From Alkaliphilus sp. B6464 (GTDB lineage: Bacteria; Bacillota; Clostridia; Peptostreptococcales; Natronincolaceae): a DNA stretch of 64,000 nucleotides. The position numbers and the translations under genes are program-made. A model generated the notes under the pieces. It worked only from the letters and a program-made list of their open reading frames with translations, had not been told where the DNA came from and searched no databases. Every line of letters starts with the position of its first letter. Position 1 is the first letter of the stretch. Positions 49,177-57,670 of the stretch are shown in pieces. Where the stretch lies: contig NZ_CP058557.1 of assembly GCF_018141165.1 (NCBI RefSeq), positions 1,984,001 to 2,048,000 on the forward strand, in the 5' to 3' direction.

Positions 49177-50079
49177 ATGATAAGGCAATTTCAAGATACA
49201 GTAATAGATGTATACGGAAAAGAAGGAAAAAAGTTTTTATATAGGTTACCAGAACTATTAAAAAGTTGCGCTTCTAAGTGGTCGTTAACTGAGATTAATG
49301 AGTTTGATAATTTATCATATAATTATGTAGCTAGGGCTATAAGTGAAACTAATCAAGAAGTAGTGTTAAAGCTAGGGATACAATCAAAGGAGTTTTTATC
49401 AGAGGTTGAAGCATTAAAATTATATGCTGGGCAAGGATGTGCTAGATTACTGGATTATGATGAAAATTTAGGGGCCATGCTTCTAGAGCGTTTGGCTCCT
49501 GGAACTGTATTGTCAACTTTAAAAGATGATGATCAAGCAACATTAGTTGCAGCTAAGCTAATGTCTAGAATTAAGATTAAGGAGCCAAAAGAACATAAAT
49601 TTCAAAGCTTAATGGACTGGGCTAAGGATTTAGAAAATTTAAGGAAGCATTTTGGTAATGGAATGGGGCCATTTTCTAAGGAATTATTGGAGAGAGCTGA
49701 AATAAATTATTATTATTTGATAGACTCAACAAAAGAGAATATGTTATTACATGGAGATTTGCACCATGACAATATATTGTCTACAAATAAGAGCTGGAAA
49801 GCAATAGATCCCAAAGGAGTAGTTGGAGATCCAGTATTTGAGCCAGTAAATTATATGAAAAATTATCTATTGAGAACCAATAATCCAAAGGAGGCTTTAG
49901 CTCGCCGTATACATATTTTTTCAAAGGAATTAGGATATGATAAGCAACGGCTAATTAGTTGGGGAGTAGCTCATTCAGTATTATCAGCATTATGGAGCTA
50001 TGAAGATCATGGAGAAATACCCCAAGAGACATTAATTTGTGCTAGATTATTTAGAGATATGGAAAAGGGTATATGTTAG
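49177..50079 (+). CDS. APH(6)/hydroxyurea-kinase-like phosphotransferase
   Basis: 300 residues. Catalytic M-L-L-H-G-D-L-H-H-D-N-I-L and A-I-D-P-K-G-V-V-G-D-P-V-F-E-P are the hallmarks of the aminoglycoside/hydroxyurea antibiotic kinase family (Pfam APH_6_hur), which includes streptomycin 6-phosphotransferases. N-lobe: V-V-L-K-L-G-I-Q-S-K-E with the ATP Lys. The protein is full length. Drug specificity, if any, cannot be read from sequence; many members are cryptic. AAAGGGGAT ribosome binding site. Confidence 0.88.
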   Translation: MIRQFQDTVIDVYGKEGKKFLYRLPELLKSCASKWSLTEINEFDNLSYNYVARAISETNQEVVLKLGIQSKEFLSEVEALKLYAGQGCARLLDYDENLGAMLLERLAPGTVLSTLKDDDQATLVAAKLMSRIKIKEPKEHKFQSLMDWAKDLENLRKHFGNGMGPFSKELLERAEINYYYLIDSTKENMLLHGDLHHDNILSTNKSWKAIDPKGVVGDPVFEPVNYMKNYLLRTNNPKEALARRIHIFSKELGYDKQRLISWGVAHSVLSALWSYEDHGEIPQETLICARLFRDMEKGIC

Positions 50080-50204
50080 GCGGCCTAGAAGTAGCAAATC
50101 GTTTACAAAAATCATTATAAAGGCAATAAAGGTCTAATTTACTACTATCATAATACTTTCTTGTTTTAACTCACTACTTTATGTAAAATTTCATAAAATA
50201 TAGA

Positions 50205-50229
50205 AGGGATTATTGGTAAAAAGAAGAAA
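50205..50229 (+). promoter_or_regulatory. Sigma-H-promoter-like dispersed repeat, copy 3
   Basis: AGGGATT-N11-GAAGAAA, one base off GAAT in the -10. The spacer is identical to that of the 40172 copy (ATTGGTAAAAA). It lies 50 bases before the LRR membrane protein gene. Confidence 0.5.
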
Positions 50230-50278
50230 TACATAATTATAAGTTTATGATAATTTGATAGAAGATGGTGGGGAAGCT

Positions 50279-51367
50279 ATGGGAGAAAGTAGAGATTATA
50301 GAAAGGATTTTCAATGGGCAATATTGATTACCATAGGGGTAATGATACTACATCTATTTGTAATCAATATATTCGTAAATGGGAAAATATTAGGTGTTTG
50401 GATTGGATCTTTAATAGGAAGTCTGATGGGATTTTTTGTAAGAGATAAAGAAAAAAATGGGAAGGACAAAGAAGCTTTTCTTATTTCTATAGTTATGATA
50501 GGAAACTTTATTCTTTTTAAAAATGATATCTACATACCTGATTATATTGTATTTTTCGTAAGTATCGGACTGATGTGTGTATACTATTCGACTAAGATAG
50601 AATCTAAATATAAACTTGTTAATTTAGGGCTAGTATTTATATTATTTATAGGTTTTTTCTCTTTAGATTATTATATGTATTCTAATCGCCTTATAAAAGA
50701 TCGTAATTTATATAGAGCTGTAAAACATGAATATAATATTACTGAAAAAATAGACAAGGATAGTTTAAGGGGTATAGAAAAATTAAATATTGGAAGTAGA
50801 GAGAACACAAATAGTTTAAAAGGTATCGAGCATTTTGAGGATTTGAAAACCTTGTATATATGGGAAGGCCAAAGGATAAAAGATCTTACACCTATAAATC
50901 TATCACCTAATTTAGAACACCTAATGCTATGGTATATTAATCTAGAACAGCTACAACAGTTAAATGGAATAGAAACATTAGAGTGGCTAGAAATTATATA
51001 TCCTAAAAAGGGCGAACTGAGTACTTTAGATAATTTATCTAGCTTAAAGCATTTAGAGCTACAAGGTATGAATTTGGATAACTTAAATGGGTTAAGAGGT
51101 GCTAAAAAATTAGAGAAGTTGAGTATTGCTTATGGTCAAATAGGTAGCCTTGATGGAATAGAAAGCTTTCCCTATTTAAAAGAAGTAAGCATATCTAACC
51201 TTGATGTTATTGATATAAGTCCACTATTTAGATTAGAAAATATAGAGAACATTTCTCTTCACAATTGTAAAATAGATAATGATGATGAACGTATTAAAAA
51301 TGCTAGAGAAAAAGGAATAAAAATAGAAATAACAAACACAAATAATGATTTTTTAAAGAGGTTATAA
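50279..51367 (+). CDS. Membrane protein with C-terminal leucine-rich repeats
   Basis: 362 residues. Four membrane segments in the first 150 residues (about 18-38, 40-55, 68-95 and 110-135), then a soluble region of leucine-rich repeats of about 22 residues: G-I-E-H-F-E-D-L-K-T-L-Y-I, P-N-L-E-H-L-M-L, S-S-L-K-H-L-E-L-Q-G, A-K-K-L-E-K-L-S-I and F-P-Y-L-K-E-V-S-I. Internalin-like LRRs mediate protein binding; whether the domain faces inside or outside is uncertain. I chose the ATG at 50279 (GGTGGGG ahead). A sigma-H-like repeat sits upstream. Function unknown. Confidence 0.8.
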   Translation: MGESRDYRKDFQWAILITIGVMILHLFVINIFVNGKILGVWIGSLIGSLMGFFVRDKEKNGKDKEAFLISIVMIGNFILFKNDIYIPDYIVFFVSIGLMCVYYSTKIESKYKLVNLGLVFILFIGFFSLDYYMYSNRLIKDRNLYRAVKHEYNITEKIDKDSLRGIEKLNIGSRENTNSLKGIEHFEDLKTLYIWEGQRIKDLTPINLSPNLEHLMLWYINLEQLQQLNGIETLEWLEIIYPKKGELSTLDNLSSLKHLELQGMNLDNLNGLRGAKKLEKLSIAYGQIGSLDGIESFPYLKEVSISNLDVIDISPLFRLENIENISLHNCKIDNDDERIKNAREKGIKIEITNTNNDFLKRL

Positions 51368-51519
51368 AACTGAAACCAAGTAAAAATTAAATCAAATCTT
51401 CTTTTAGTATTACAAATGATATTTATTCAAATAATACCTATTCTCCTACTATTCATTAATTGGATGAAGTACAAAGTTTAGTTGAGAAAACTGGATACAC
51501 AGGTAAATAAATAGGAAGA

Positions 51520-51546
51520 ATATAAGACTCCATACAAGTGGAGTCC
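51520..51546 (-). terminator. Probable terminator of the HxlR gene
   Basis: GACTCCA/TGGAGTC, 7-bp stem with six-base loop, followed on the minus strand by a modest T-rich run, about 20 bases after the hxlR-type stop. Confidence 0.5.
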
Positions 51547-51565
51547 TACTATTTCAAAAATACAA

Positions 51566-51889
51566 TTATAAAAGATTTTTCTCTCCCCACACACTCATGC
51601 TCTGTAAAACAGGTAATAGAGATTTTCCTAGTTCTGTTAAAGAATACTCAACCTTTGGAGGAACTTGAGGATATTCTTCACGATGTATTAATCCATTAGC
51701 CTCTAGTTCTTTTAATTGCTGACTTAACATTTTATGAGTAATTCCAGAAAGGCTCCTCTTTATTTCCCCATATCTCATTACTTTATCATTTGTCAGATGC
51801 CATAATATAACAAGCTTCCACTTTCCACCTATCATATCTAATGTATACTGAATCGGACAATTAGAGTGCAATTCCTTTGAGTTTTTCAT
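51566..51889 (-). CDS. HxlR-family transcriptional regulator
   Basis: 107 residues. Typical HxlR opening H-S-N-C-P-I-Q-Y-T-L-D-M-I-G-G-K-W-K with the conserved redox-capable Cys near the N-terminus, the winged-helix body S-G-I-T-H-K-M-L-S-Q-Q-L-K-E-L-E and Y-S-L-T-E-L-G-K-S-L. HxlR/YodB-type repressors sense electrophiles or disulfide stress through that Cys and control adjacent detoxification genes. Divergent from the nitroreductase-pirin pair, its probable target. I chose the ATG at 51889; a GTG at 51901 is possible but lies only two bases from the AAAGGA site. Confidence 0.92.
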   Translation of the reverse strand: MKNSKELHSNCPIQYTLDMIGGKWKLVILWHLTNDKVMRYGEIKRSLSGITHKMLSQQLKELEANGLIHREEYPQVPPKVEYSLTELGKSLLPVLQSMSVWGEKNLL

Positions 51890-51914
51890 AATAAATGACA
51901 CTATCCTTTCGTAT

Positions 51915-51938
51915 AGTACCTTACTTAAAAGTGCATAC
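51915..51938. promoter_or_regulatory. Candidate HxlR operator
   Basis: Imperfect dyad AGTACC-TT-ACTTAAAAGT-GCATAC with an ACTT-AA-AAGT core, placed between the divergent genes, about 25 bases from the regulator start. Spaced GTA/TAC half-sites are typical of HxlR/YodB boxes; binding is inferred. Confidence 0.5.
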
Positions 51939-52118
51939 TTTTATATTTACTAATATGGTATATAATTTTAGTATAACAATAATTATTTAAAACATAAAGA
52001 GAAATTTTAAAATGCAGATGAGTAGCAATACTCTAATAGAATAACAATACAGTTGCATTAAATTTTTAGGGATACAGATACTACCAATAATTAATTAAAA
52101 AAGAGAGGAAGATTTGAA

Positions 52119-52718
52119 ATGACAAAAGATTTTTATACTGCTGTAAAAGAAAGAAGAACAATATATGGGATTAGTAAAGAAACAACTATTTCAGATGAAA
52201 GAATTCAGGAAATAATAAACGATGCTATAAAGTATACTCCTTCAGCATTTAACTCTCAGAGTGCAAGAGTTGTTGTTTTATTTAATGAAAACCATGATAA
52301 ATTATGGGATATAACAAAAGAGGCTTTAAGAAAGGTTGTTCCAGAAAATAATTTTGCTCCTACTGAAGAAAAAATTAACTCATTCAAAAATGGATATGGT
52401 ACAGTTTTGTTTTTTGAGGATAATAGTGTAATCGAATCACTACAACAACAATTTGCAGCTTATAAAGATAATTTTCCGATTTGGTCACAACAAGCTTCAG
52501 GTATGAATCAATATGTAATTTGGACTTCGCTATCAATCGAAGGAATGGGAGTATCATTACAGCATTATAATGAACTTATTGAAGAGGATGTAAAGAAGCA
52601 GTGGGATATACCAAATAACTGGAAGCTAATTGCACAGATGCCTTTTGGAAAACCAACAGCTTCTGCCGGTGATAAGGAATTTATTCCACTAGAAGAAAGA
52701 ATAAAGGTCTTTAAATAA
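52119..52718 (+). CDS. Nitroreductase-family flavoprotein
   Basis: 199 residues. FMN pattern: V-K-E-R-R-T-I-Y (phosphate-binding Arg pair), A-F-N-S-Q-S-A-R and the C-terminal G-K-P segment. It fits the YdgI/YodC-like oxygen-insensitive NAD(P)H nitroreductase group that reduces quinones and nitro compounds. AGAGAGGAAG ribosome binding site. Divergent from the HxlR regulator and followed by a pirin gene 52 bases later, forming an electrophile-response unit. Confidence 0.92.
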   Translation: MTKDFYTAVKERRTIYGISKETTISDERIQEIINDAIKYTPSAFNSQSARVVVLFNENHDKLWDITKEALRKVVPENNFAPTEEKINSFKNGYGTVLFFEDNSVIESLQQQFAAYKDNFPIWSQQASGMNQYVIWTSLSIEGMGVSLQHYNELIEEDVKKQWDIPNNWKLIAQMPFGKPTASAGDKEFIPLEERIKVFK

Positions 52719-52770
52719 TATGAAAAAAGGGTATTAGATTTATACAAAATAAAGTAAGTGAGGTGATATT

Positions 52771-53472
52771 ATGTTAAGAAAACTAGAAAATAGTAACATG
52801 GGGAGAAGTGACCTAGGCTGGCTTAAAAGTATATTCCATTTTTCTTTTGCAGAGTACTATAACTCAAAAAATATAAATTTTGGAGTACTGAGAGTTATAA
52901 ATGATGATTTAATTGAACCAGATAAAGGGTTTGATACACATCCTCATAGGGATATGGAGATTATTTCCTATGTTATAAATGGTGAATTAACCCATGGAGA
53001 TAGTATGGGTAATAAAGGCACCATTACTCGCGGACATGTTCAGTATATGAGTGCTGGAACAGGAGTGTATCATAGTGAACATAATTTTGGCCATGAAACT
53101 ACAAGGCTTTTACAGATATGGATTATTCCAGATGAAAAGGGACACACCCCAAGCTATGGAGATTATGAATTTGAATGGGAAATGAGAAAAAACAGGTGGT
53201 TGCATATAGTTTCTAGTAAAGATGGAGATGCTCCAATAAAAATAAATCAAGATGTAAATTTTTATGTTTTAGAGTTAGATGAGAAAAATAAAATAGATTT
53301 TTCAGTTCAAAAAGGTAGGCAAGCATATTTAGTACAAATAGAAGGATCTTCACAAATAAAAGATAATATATTAAATGCTAGAGATGCTATGGAGATTACT
53401 GAAGAAGACATCTTGATAACAGCTAATGAAAATTCACACTTGCTTATTATCGAAATGGAAAAAGAAAAGTAA
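52771..53472 (+). CDS. Pirin-family protein
   Basis: 233 residues, bicupin. The N-terminal cupin carries the metal ligands in T-H-P-H-R-D-M-E, H-S-E-H-N and the late Glu; the C-terminal cupin lacks them, as in bacterial YhaK/YhhW. YhhW shows quercetin 2,3-dioxygenase activity; roles in stress responses are known for others. AGTGAGGTG ribosome binding site; co-transcribed with the nitroreductase gene. A 14-bp hairpin ends the unit. Confidence 0.92.
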   Translation: MLRKLENSNMGRSDLGWLKSIFHFSFAEYYNSKNINFGVLRVINDDLIEPDKGFDTHPHRDMEIISYVINGELTHGDSMGNKGTITRGHVQYMSAGTGVYHSEHNFGHETTRLLQIWIIPDEKGHTPSYGDYEFEWEMRKNRWLHIVSSKDGDAPIKINQDVNFYVLELDEKNKIDFSVQKGRQAYLVQIEGSSQIKDNILNARDAMEITEEDILITANENSHLLIIEMEKEK

Positions 53473-53484
53473 TTTATTAAATGT

Positions 53485-53518
53485 AAGGAATAAGACTCTA
53501 TATTGAGTCTTATTTCTT
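53485..53518 (+). terminator. Terminator of the nitroreductase-pirin operon
   Basis: Stem of about 14 bp (AATAAGACTC/GAGTCTTATT core extended by wobble pairs), six-base loop. Confidence 0.8.
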
Positions 53519-53650
53519 ATGCTTGTTATTAGGTTTTGAAAATGTATTTATACTATACACCGGGGTAAAGATGTTAACGGATGAAAAACACAAAAAAATA
53601 ATATATACTATTATTAGTTAGGGAAAATTGATTAGACTGGGAGTGATTGT

Positions 53651-54310
53651 ATGAACAATGAATATAGAGCTTTTTGTTCTTGGAGTGGTGGGAAAGATTC
53701 TTGTCTTGCTCTTTACAGAGCATTAGAAAAAGGAATTAAAGTAGAATATTTATTTACTATGCTTAATGAGGATGGCTCAAGATCTAGGGGACATGGATTA
53801 AAACCAGAAATAATAAAAAAGTATGCAGAGCTTTTGGATATAGATTTTATCCATGGAATGGCAACATGGGGAGGCTATGAGAAGGCATTTAAAGAAAAAA
53901 TGAATATACTAGAGAGTAAGGGAATAAATATGGGCATATTTGGTGACATAGACATATTAGCTCATAGGGAGTGGCTACTAGAAACATTTAAAGATACAGA
54001 TATAGAAGTTTTTCATCCTCTTTGGGGAGAGCAGCGTAAAGCGATTATTGAAGAGTTTGTTGATAGAGGCTTTAAATCTATTATTAACACTGTAAATGGT
54101 GAAAAGCTTTCTAAAGAATATTTAGGAAGATTATTCGACAAAACTCTAATAACTGAGTTTGAGGAATTAGGCATAGATGCTTGTGGGGAAAATGGTGAAT
54201 TTCATACTGTAGTAATAGATGGACCTATATTTAAAGAAGCTCTAAAATTGAAGGAGAAAGACATAATACAAGTAGATAAATATTGGATGCTCGATTTGGA
54301 ATTAGAATAA
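53651..54310 (+). CDS. Dph6-like PP-loop ATP pyrophosphatase (diphthine-ammonia-ligase family)
   Basis: 219 residues. The PP-loop S-G-G-K-D-S (near residue 12) binds ATP; the conserved C-G-E-N-G-E-F-H-T (near 185-193) is diagnostic of the family (Pfam Diphthami_syn_2; MJ0570-related). Bacteria lack diphthamide, so the role is an unknown amidation or adenylation of a small molecule. The ribosome binding site is a weak GGGAGTGATTGT. Single gene between two terminators. Confidence 0.9.
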   Translation: MNNEYRAFCSWSGGKDSCLALYRALEKGIKVEYLFTMLNEDGSRSRGHGLKPEIIKKYAELLDIDFIHGMATWGGYEKAFKEKMNILESKGINMGIFGDIDILAHREWLLETFKDTDIEVFHPLWGEQRKAIIEEFVDRGFKSIINTVNGEKLSKEYLGRLFDKTLITEFEELGIDACGENGEFHTVVIDGPIFKEALKLKEKDIIQVDKYWMLDLELE

Positions 54311-54642
54311 ACTAATAAAACATATACATATCTATAAATTCAACCCATATTATTTAAAAAAGCATTGCAAGATATTAAATAATAGGAATAAATACATTCT
54401 AGTTATGAACCTAGTAGTTTTCGCTACTAGGTTCATTTTTAAATTTTTGAAGAAATTATGAAAGGGATTATCTAATAATATATAGGTGGTTTATTTTGTT
54501 ACCTAACTAAAATAACAGCATAATAGATAAACTAAACTAATAATATAAGAGATAAATTAAAATAATAATGCTATGAATATAAATTATGGAGATATTAAAA
54601 TATAAGTAATATAATTTATAAAAAGTAAGAGGTGGTAATCAT
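54311..54642. other. Intergenic region before the first Ca2+ ATPase
   Basis: No gene. A strong terminator at 54405-54440 ends the PP-loop gene; the rest is very AT-rich, with promoter-like A/T tracts that cannot be ranked. Confidence 0.5.
54405..54440 (+). terminator. Terminator of the PP-loop gene
   Basis: 13-bp perfect stem ATGAACCTAGTAG/CTACTAGGTTCAT, TTTTCG loop, T-run. Confidence 0.9.
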
Positions 54643-57219
54643 ATGTACAATAAAGAAAAAGATGTGATATTAAAGGAATTAGATACAAACTTAGAAAATG
54701 GACTTGTAAAAGGCCAGGTAGTTGAAAGGGCAAAGAACGGTAGAAATGAGCTAACAGCTGATAAACCTAGATCTTTATTTATGAAAATTTTAGATCAATT
54801 AAATGAACCTATGGTATATATATTAATTGTAGCTTCAGCCGTTTCGGCTATTATGAAAGAGATAAGTGATGCAGTTATAATTATGATAGTAATAGTATTA
54901 AATGCAGTGGTTGGGCTCGTACAAGAAGATAGAGCGCAAAAATCCTTAGATGCTTTAAAAAAGCTTTCCACACCAAAAACTTTAGTAAAACGAAATGGGG
55001 TTTTAGAAGAAGTCCCTGTGGAGGAATTAGTAGCTGGAGATATTGTACATATTGAAGCAGGGCGTTATATACCAGCAGATTTAAGGCTTGTGGAAGTAGC
55101 AAATTTAAAGATAGATGAATCTATTTTAACTGGAGAATCAGTTCCAGTAGAAAAAATAGATGGCATTGTTAGTGAAGAAAATACGGCATTAGGAGATTTG
55201 AAAAATATGGCCTTCATGTCTAGTTATGCCACCTATGGCAGGGGGATTGGTGTTGTTACATCAATAGGCATGAATACTGAAATTGGAAAAATTGCAGCTA
55301 TGATAGATAAGGCAGAACAAATTAAAACTCCATTGCAAAAGAGATTAGAAAAATTAAGTAAATACTTAGGAATAGGAGCACTTTTAATTTGTATTTTAAT
55401 ATTTGGTATCGCTATTGTACAAGGTAAGAATTTAATGGAAATGCTTCTAGTATCGATATCTCTTGCAGTTGCTATTATTCCAGAAGGACTTCCAGCAGTA
55501 ATTACTGTTGTGTTAGCATTAGGTGTACAAAAAATGATAAAGCACAATGCTATAGTAAAAAAGTTGCCGGCAGTAGAGACCTTAGGTTCTGTTAATGTTA
55601 TATGTTCAGATAAAACTGGAACTATTACTCAAAACAAAATGACAGTAACTAAAGTATATTATAATAATAATTTAAAGTCAGTTGAGGAGTTAACAGAAAA
55701 GGATAGATTATTGGTAGATGGTTTTATGCTATGTAATGATGCTGGTAATGAAGGTAACCTTGTTGGGGATCCAACTGAAATAGCACTTTTGGATATGGGA
55801 AGTGTTCTTTCTTTAAAGAAGAGCAGTATAGATAAAAATTTTCCACGTATAGATGAAATACCATTTGATTCTGATAGGAAGATGATGACTACTGTAAATA
55901 AGTATAATGGAAAGGATATAGTATTTACTAAGGGTGCATTAGACTTATTACTTAAAAAGACTACTCATATATTATTAGAGGATAATAAACAACCTATTGA
56001 AAATTATCTAGATGAAATACATAATAATGCTGCTAATATGTCAAAGGAAGCTTTAAGAGTATTAGCCTTAGCTTATAAAGAAAAAGATGGAGAAGAATAT
56101 GAAAGCGATTTAACGTTTATTGGATTAGTCGGTATGATAGATCCTGCTAGGGAGGAAGTAAAGGAAGCTGTTGAAAAATGTTACAGTGCAGGGATTAGGA
56201 CTGTAATGATAACTGGAGATCATAAGGATACAGCTTTTGCCATAGCTAATGAAGTAGGCATTAGCCAAAATATAGATCAAGTAATGGAAGGTAAAACACT
56301 GGCCAATATGCAGCAAGAAAAATTAAATGAAATTATAGATCAGTATAGAGTATTTGCAAGGGTACAGCCTGAGCATAAGGTAATGATAGTAAAAGCTCTA
56401 CAATCTAAAGGCTATGTTGTTTCTATGACTGGTGATGGAGTAAATGATGCACCATCATTAAAAGCAGCTAATATTGGAGTTGCCATGGGAATTACGGGCA
56501 GTGATGTATCTAAAGAAGCCGCTGATATGATTTTGACTGATGACAATTTTGCTACTATTGTTAAAGCAGTAGAAGAAGGCAGGAACATATATAATAACAT
56601 TAAAAAAGCTATTTTATTTTTACTATCCTGTAACTTAGGAGAGCTTTTTGCGCTGTTTGTAGCCGTAATACTAAACTGGTCTATTCCATTAAAACCAATT
56701 CATATTTTATGGGTAAACTTAGTTACTGATACGTTCCCCGCCTTATCCTTAGGAGTAGATCCTGGTACTGCCGATGTAATGACAGAAAAACCACGGAGTC
56801 AAGATGAAAGTATTTTTTCGGAAGGTGGGCTTATATATTTACTTCTAAATGGGCTCTTTATAGGTATAATTACATTGATAGCATTTAGATATGGACTAAA
56901 GGATGGAAGCTTGACTCATGGGCAGACTATGGCATTTTTAGTACTAAGTATATCTCAGTTATTCCACTCAATGAATAATAGAAATTTAAAACAGTCTATT
57001 TTTAAAACAGGTATATCTAGAAATAAGTTTTTAATATATTCAATAGTGCTTGGAATAGTTCTTCAATCGGCTATAGTACAAATACCAATCTTTAATAATA
57101 TATTTAGTACTACACCTTTAACTTTTATGGATTGGATTATTGTTATAGGAATTTCGCTATCAATAATTTTAGTTAATGAGATAGGAAAAGCACTGTTTAT
57201 AAAGAGAGAAGAAAAGTAG
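54643..57219 (+). CDS. P-type Ca2+-transporting ATPase, SERCA-like
   Basis: 858 residues. Cation-ATPase N-terminus, actuator T-G-E-S (163-166), membrane segment 4 site P-E-G-L-P-A-V, phosphorylation motif D-K-T-G-T with Asp323, nucleotide-domain K-G-A-L-D, and hinge T-G-D-G-V-N-D-A-P. Ten membrane segments (two, two, six). The P-E-G-L-P site and the domain sizes match bacterial YloB/LMCA-like Ca2+ pumps that export Ca2+ or Mn2+. AGAGGTGG ribosome binding site. A terminator follows, so the second ATPase gene downstream is a separate unit. Confidence 0.93.
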   Translation: MYNKEKDVILKELDTNLENGLVKGQVVERAKNGRNELTADKPRSLFMKILDQLNEPMVYILIVASAVSAIMKEISDAVIIMIVIVLNAVVGLVQEDRAQKSLDALKKLSTPKTLVKRNGVLEEVPVEELVAGDIVHIEAGRYIPADLRLVEVANLKIDESILTGESVPVEKIDGIVSEENTALGDLKNMAFMSSYATYGRGIGVVTSIGMNTEIGKIAAMIDKAEQIKTPLQKRLEKLSKYLGIGALLICILIFGIAIVQGKNLMEMLLVSISLAVAIIPEGLPAVITVVLALGVQKMIKHNAIVKKLPAVETLGSVNVICSDKTGTITQNKMTVTKVYYNNNLKSVEELTEKDRLLVDGFMLCNDAGNEGNLVGDPTEIALLDMGSVLSLKKSSIDKNFPRIDEIPFDSDRKMMTTVNKYNGKDIVFTKGALDLLLKKTTHILLEDNKQPIENYLDEIHNNAANMSKEALRVLALAYKEKDGEEYESDLTFIGLVGMIDPAREEVKEAVEKCYSAGIRTVMITGDHKDTAFAIANEVGISQNIDQVMEGKTLANMQQEKLNEIIDQYRVFARVQPEHKVMIVKALQSKGYVVSMTGDGVNDAPSLKAANIGVAMGITGSDVSKEAADMILTDDNFATIVKAVEEGRNIYNNIKKAILFLLSCNLGELFALFVAVILNWSIPLKPIHILWVNLVTDTFPALSLGVDPGTADVMTEKPRSQDESIFSEGGLIYLLLNGLFIGIITLIAFRYGLKDGSLTHGQTMAFLVLSISQLFHSMNNRNLKQSIFKTGISRNKFLIYSIVLGIVLQSAIVQIPIFNNIFSTTPLTFMDWIIVIGISLSIILVNEIGKALFIKREEK

Positions 57220-57250
57220 ATTATTGTATAGCTACATATTAATTGGAATT

Positions 57251-57282
57251 ATAAACTCCTAGCAAAAAAACTAGGAGTTTAT
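57251..57282 (+). terminator. Terminator of the first Ca2+ ATPase gene
   Basis: 12-bp perfect stem ATAAACTCCTAG/CTAGGAGTTTAT, eight-base loop. Confidence 0.85.
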
Positions 57283-57296
57283 AATTTATATTTATT

Positions 57297-57521
57297 AGTA
57301 ATATAGATGAGGATAGGTTACTAAGTGATCAAAATTTCATATATAAAACTCCATTAGGAATTTCTAAAGGAATATTAGAATTTATAGGTATAAAGTATAA
57401 TCAAGATGGTAAAGAAGATAATATAAGTCAGTGGCAAAGGAAGATAAAGACATATAGAAGTTATATTAAAAATATTAATATAACTTCTATATATATTAAT
57501 AAAATTAAAAAGATTTATTAA
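57297..57521 (+). pseudogene. 75-codon start-less frame, unrecognised
   Basis: Open frame without ATG, GTG or a ribosome binding site: L-L-S-D-Q-N-F-I-Y-K-T-P-L-G-I, later N-I-S-Q-W-Q-R-K-I-K-T-Y and an Ile/Lys-rich tail to TAA. Composition is protein-like, but A/T richness makes chance openness possible. I recognise no family; perhaps the tail of a lost gene. Confidence 0.25.
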
Positions 57522-57601
57522 TTATTTAAAAAAATATATTTAATACTATGAAAAATATAAGATTTGTAATATAATTATGATTATAAGGGACATACATATA
57601 T

Positions 57602-57637
57602 TTTCCAATTTCTATACTAAGTATGTTAAATTGGAAA
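57602..57637. repeat. Inverted repeat 34 bases upstream of the second Ca2+ ATPase
   Basis: TTTCCAATTT (57602-57611) and AAATTGGAAA (57628-57637) around a 16-base spacer that itself holds TATACT/AGTAT. Candidate operator or mRNA hairpin controlling the ATPase. Confidence 0.6.
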
Positions 57638-57670
57638 CAATAAAAATCACAAAGGAAGAGGAAGATAATA

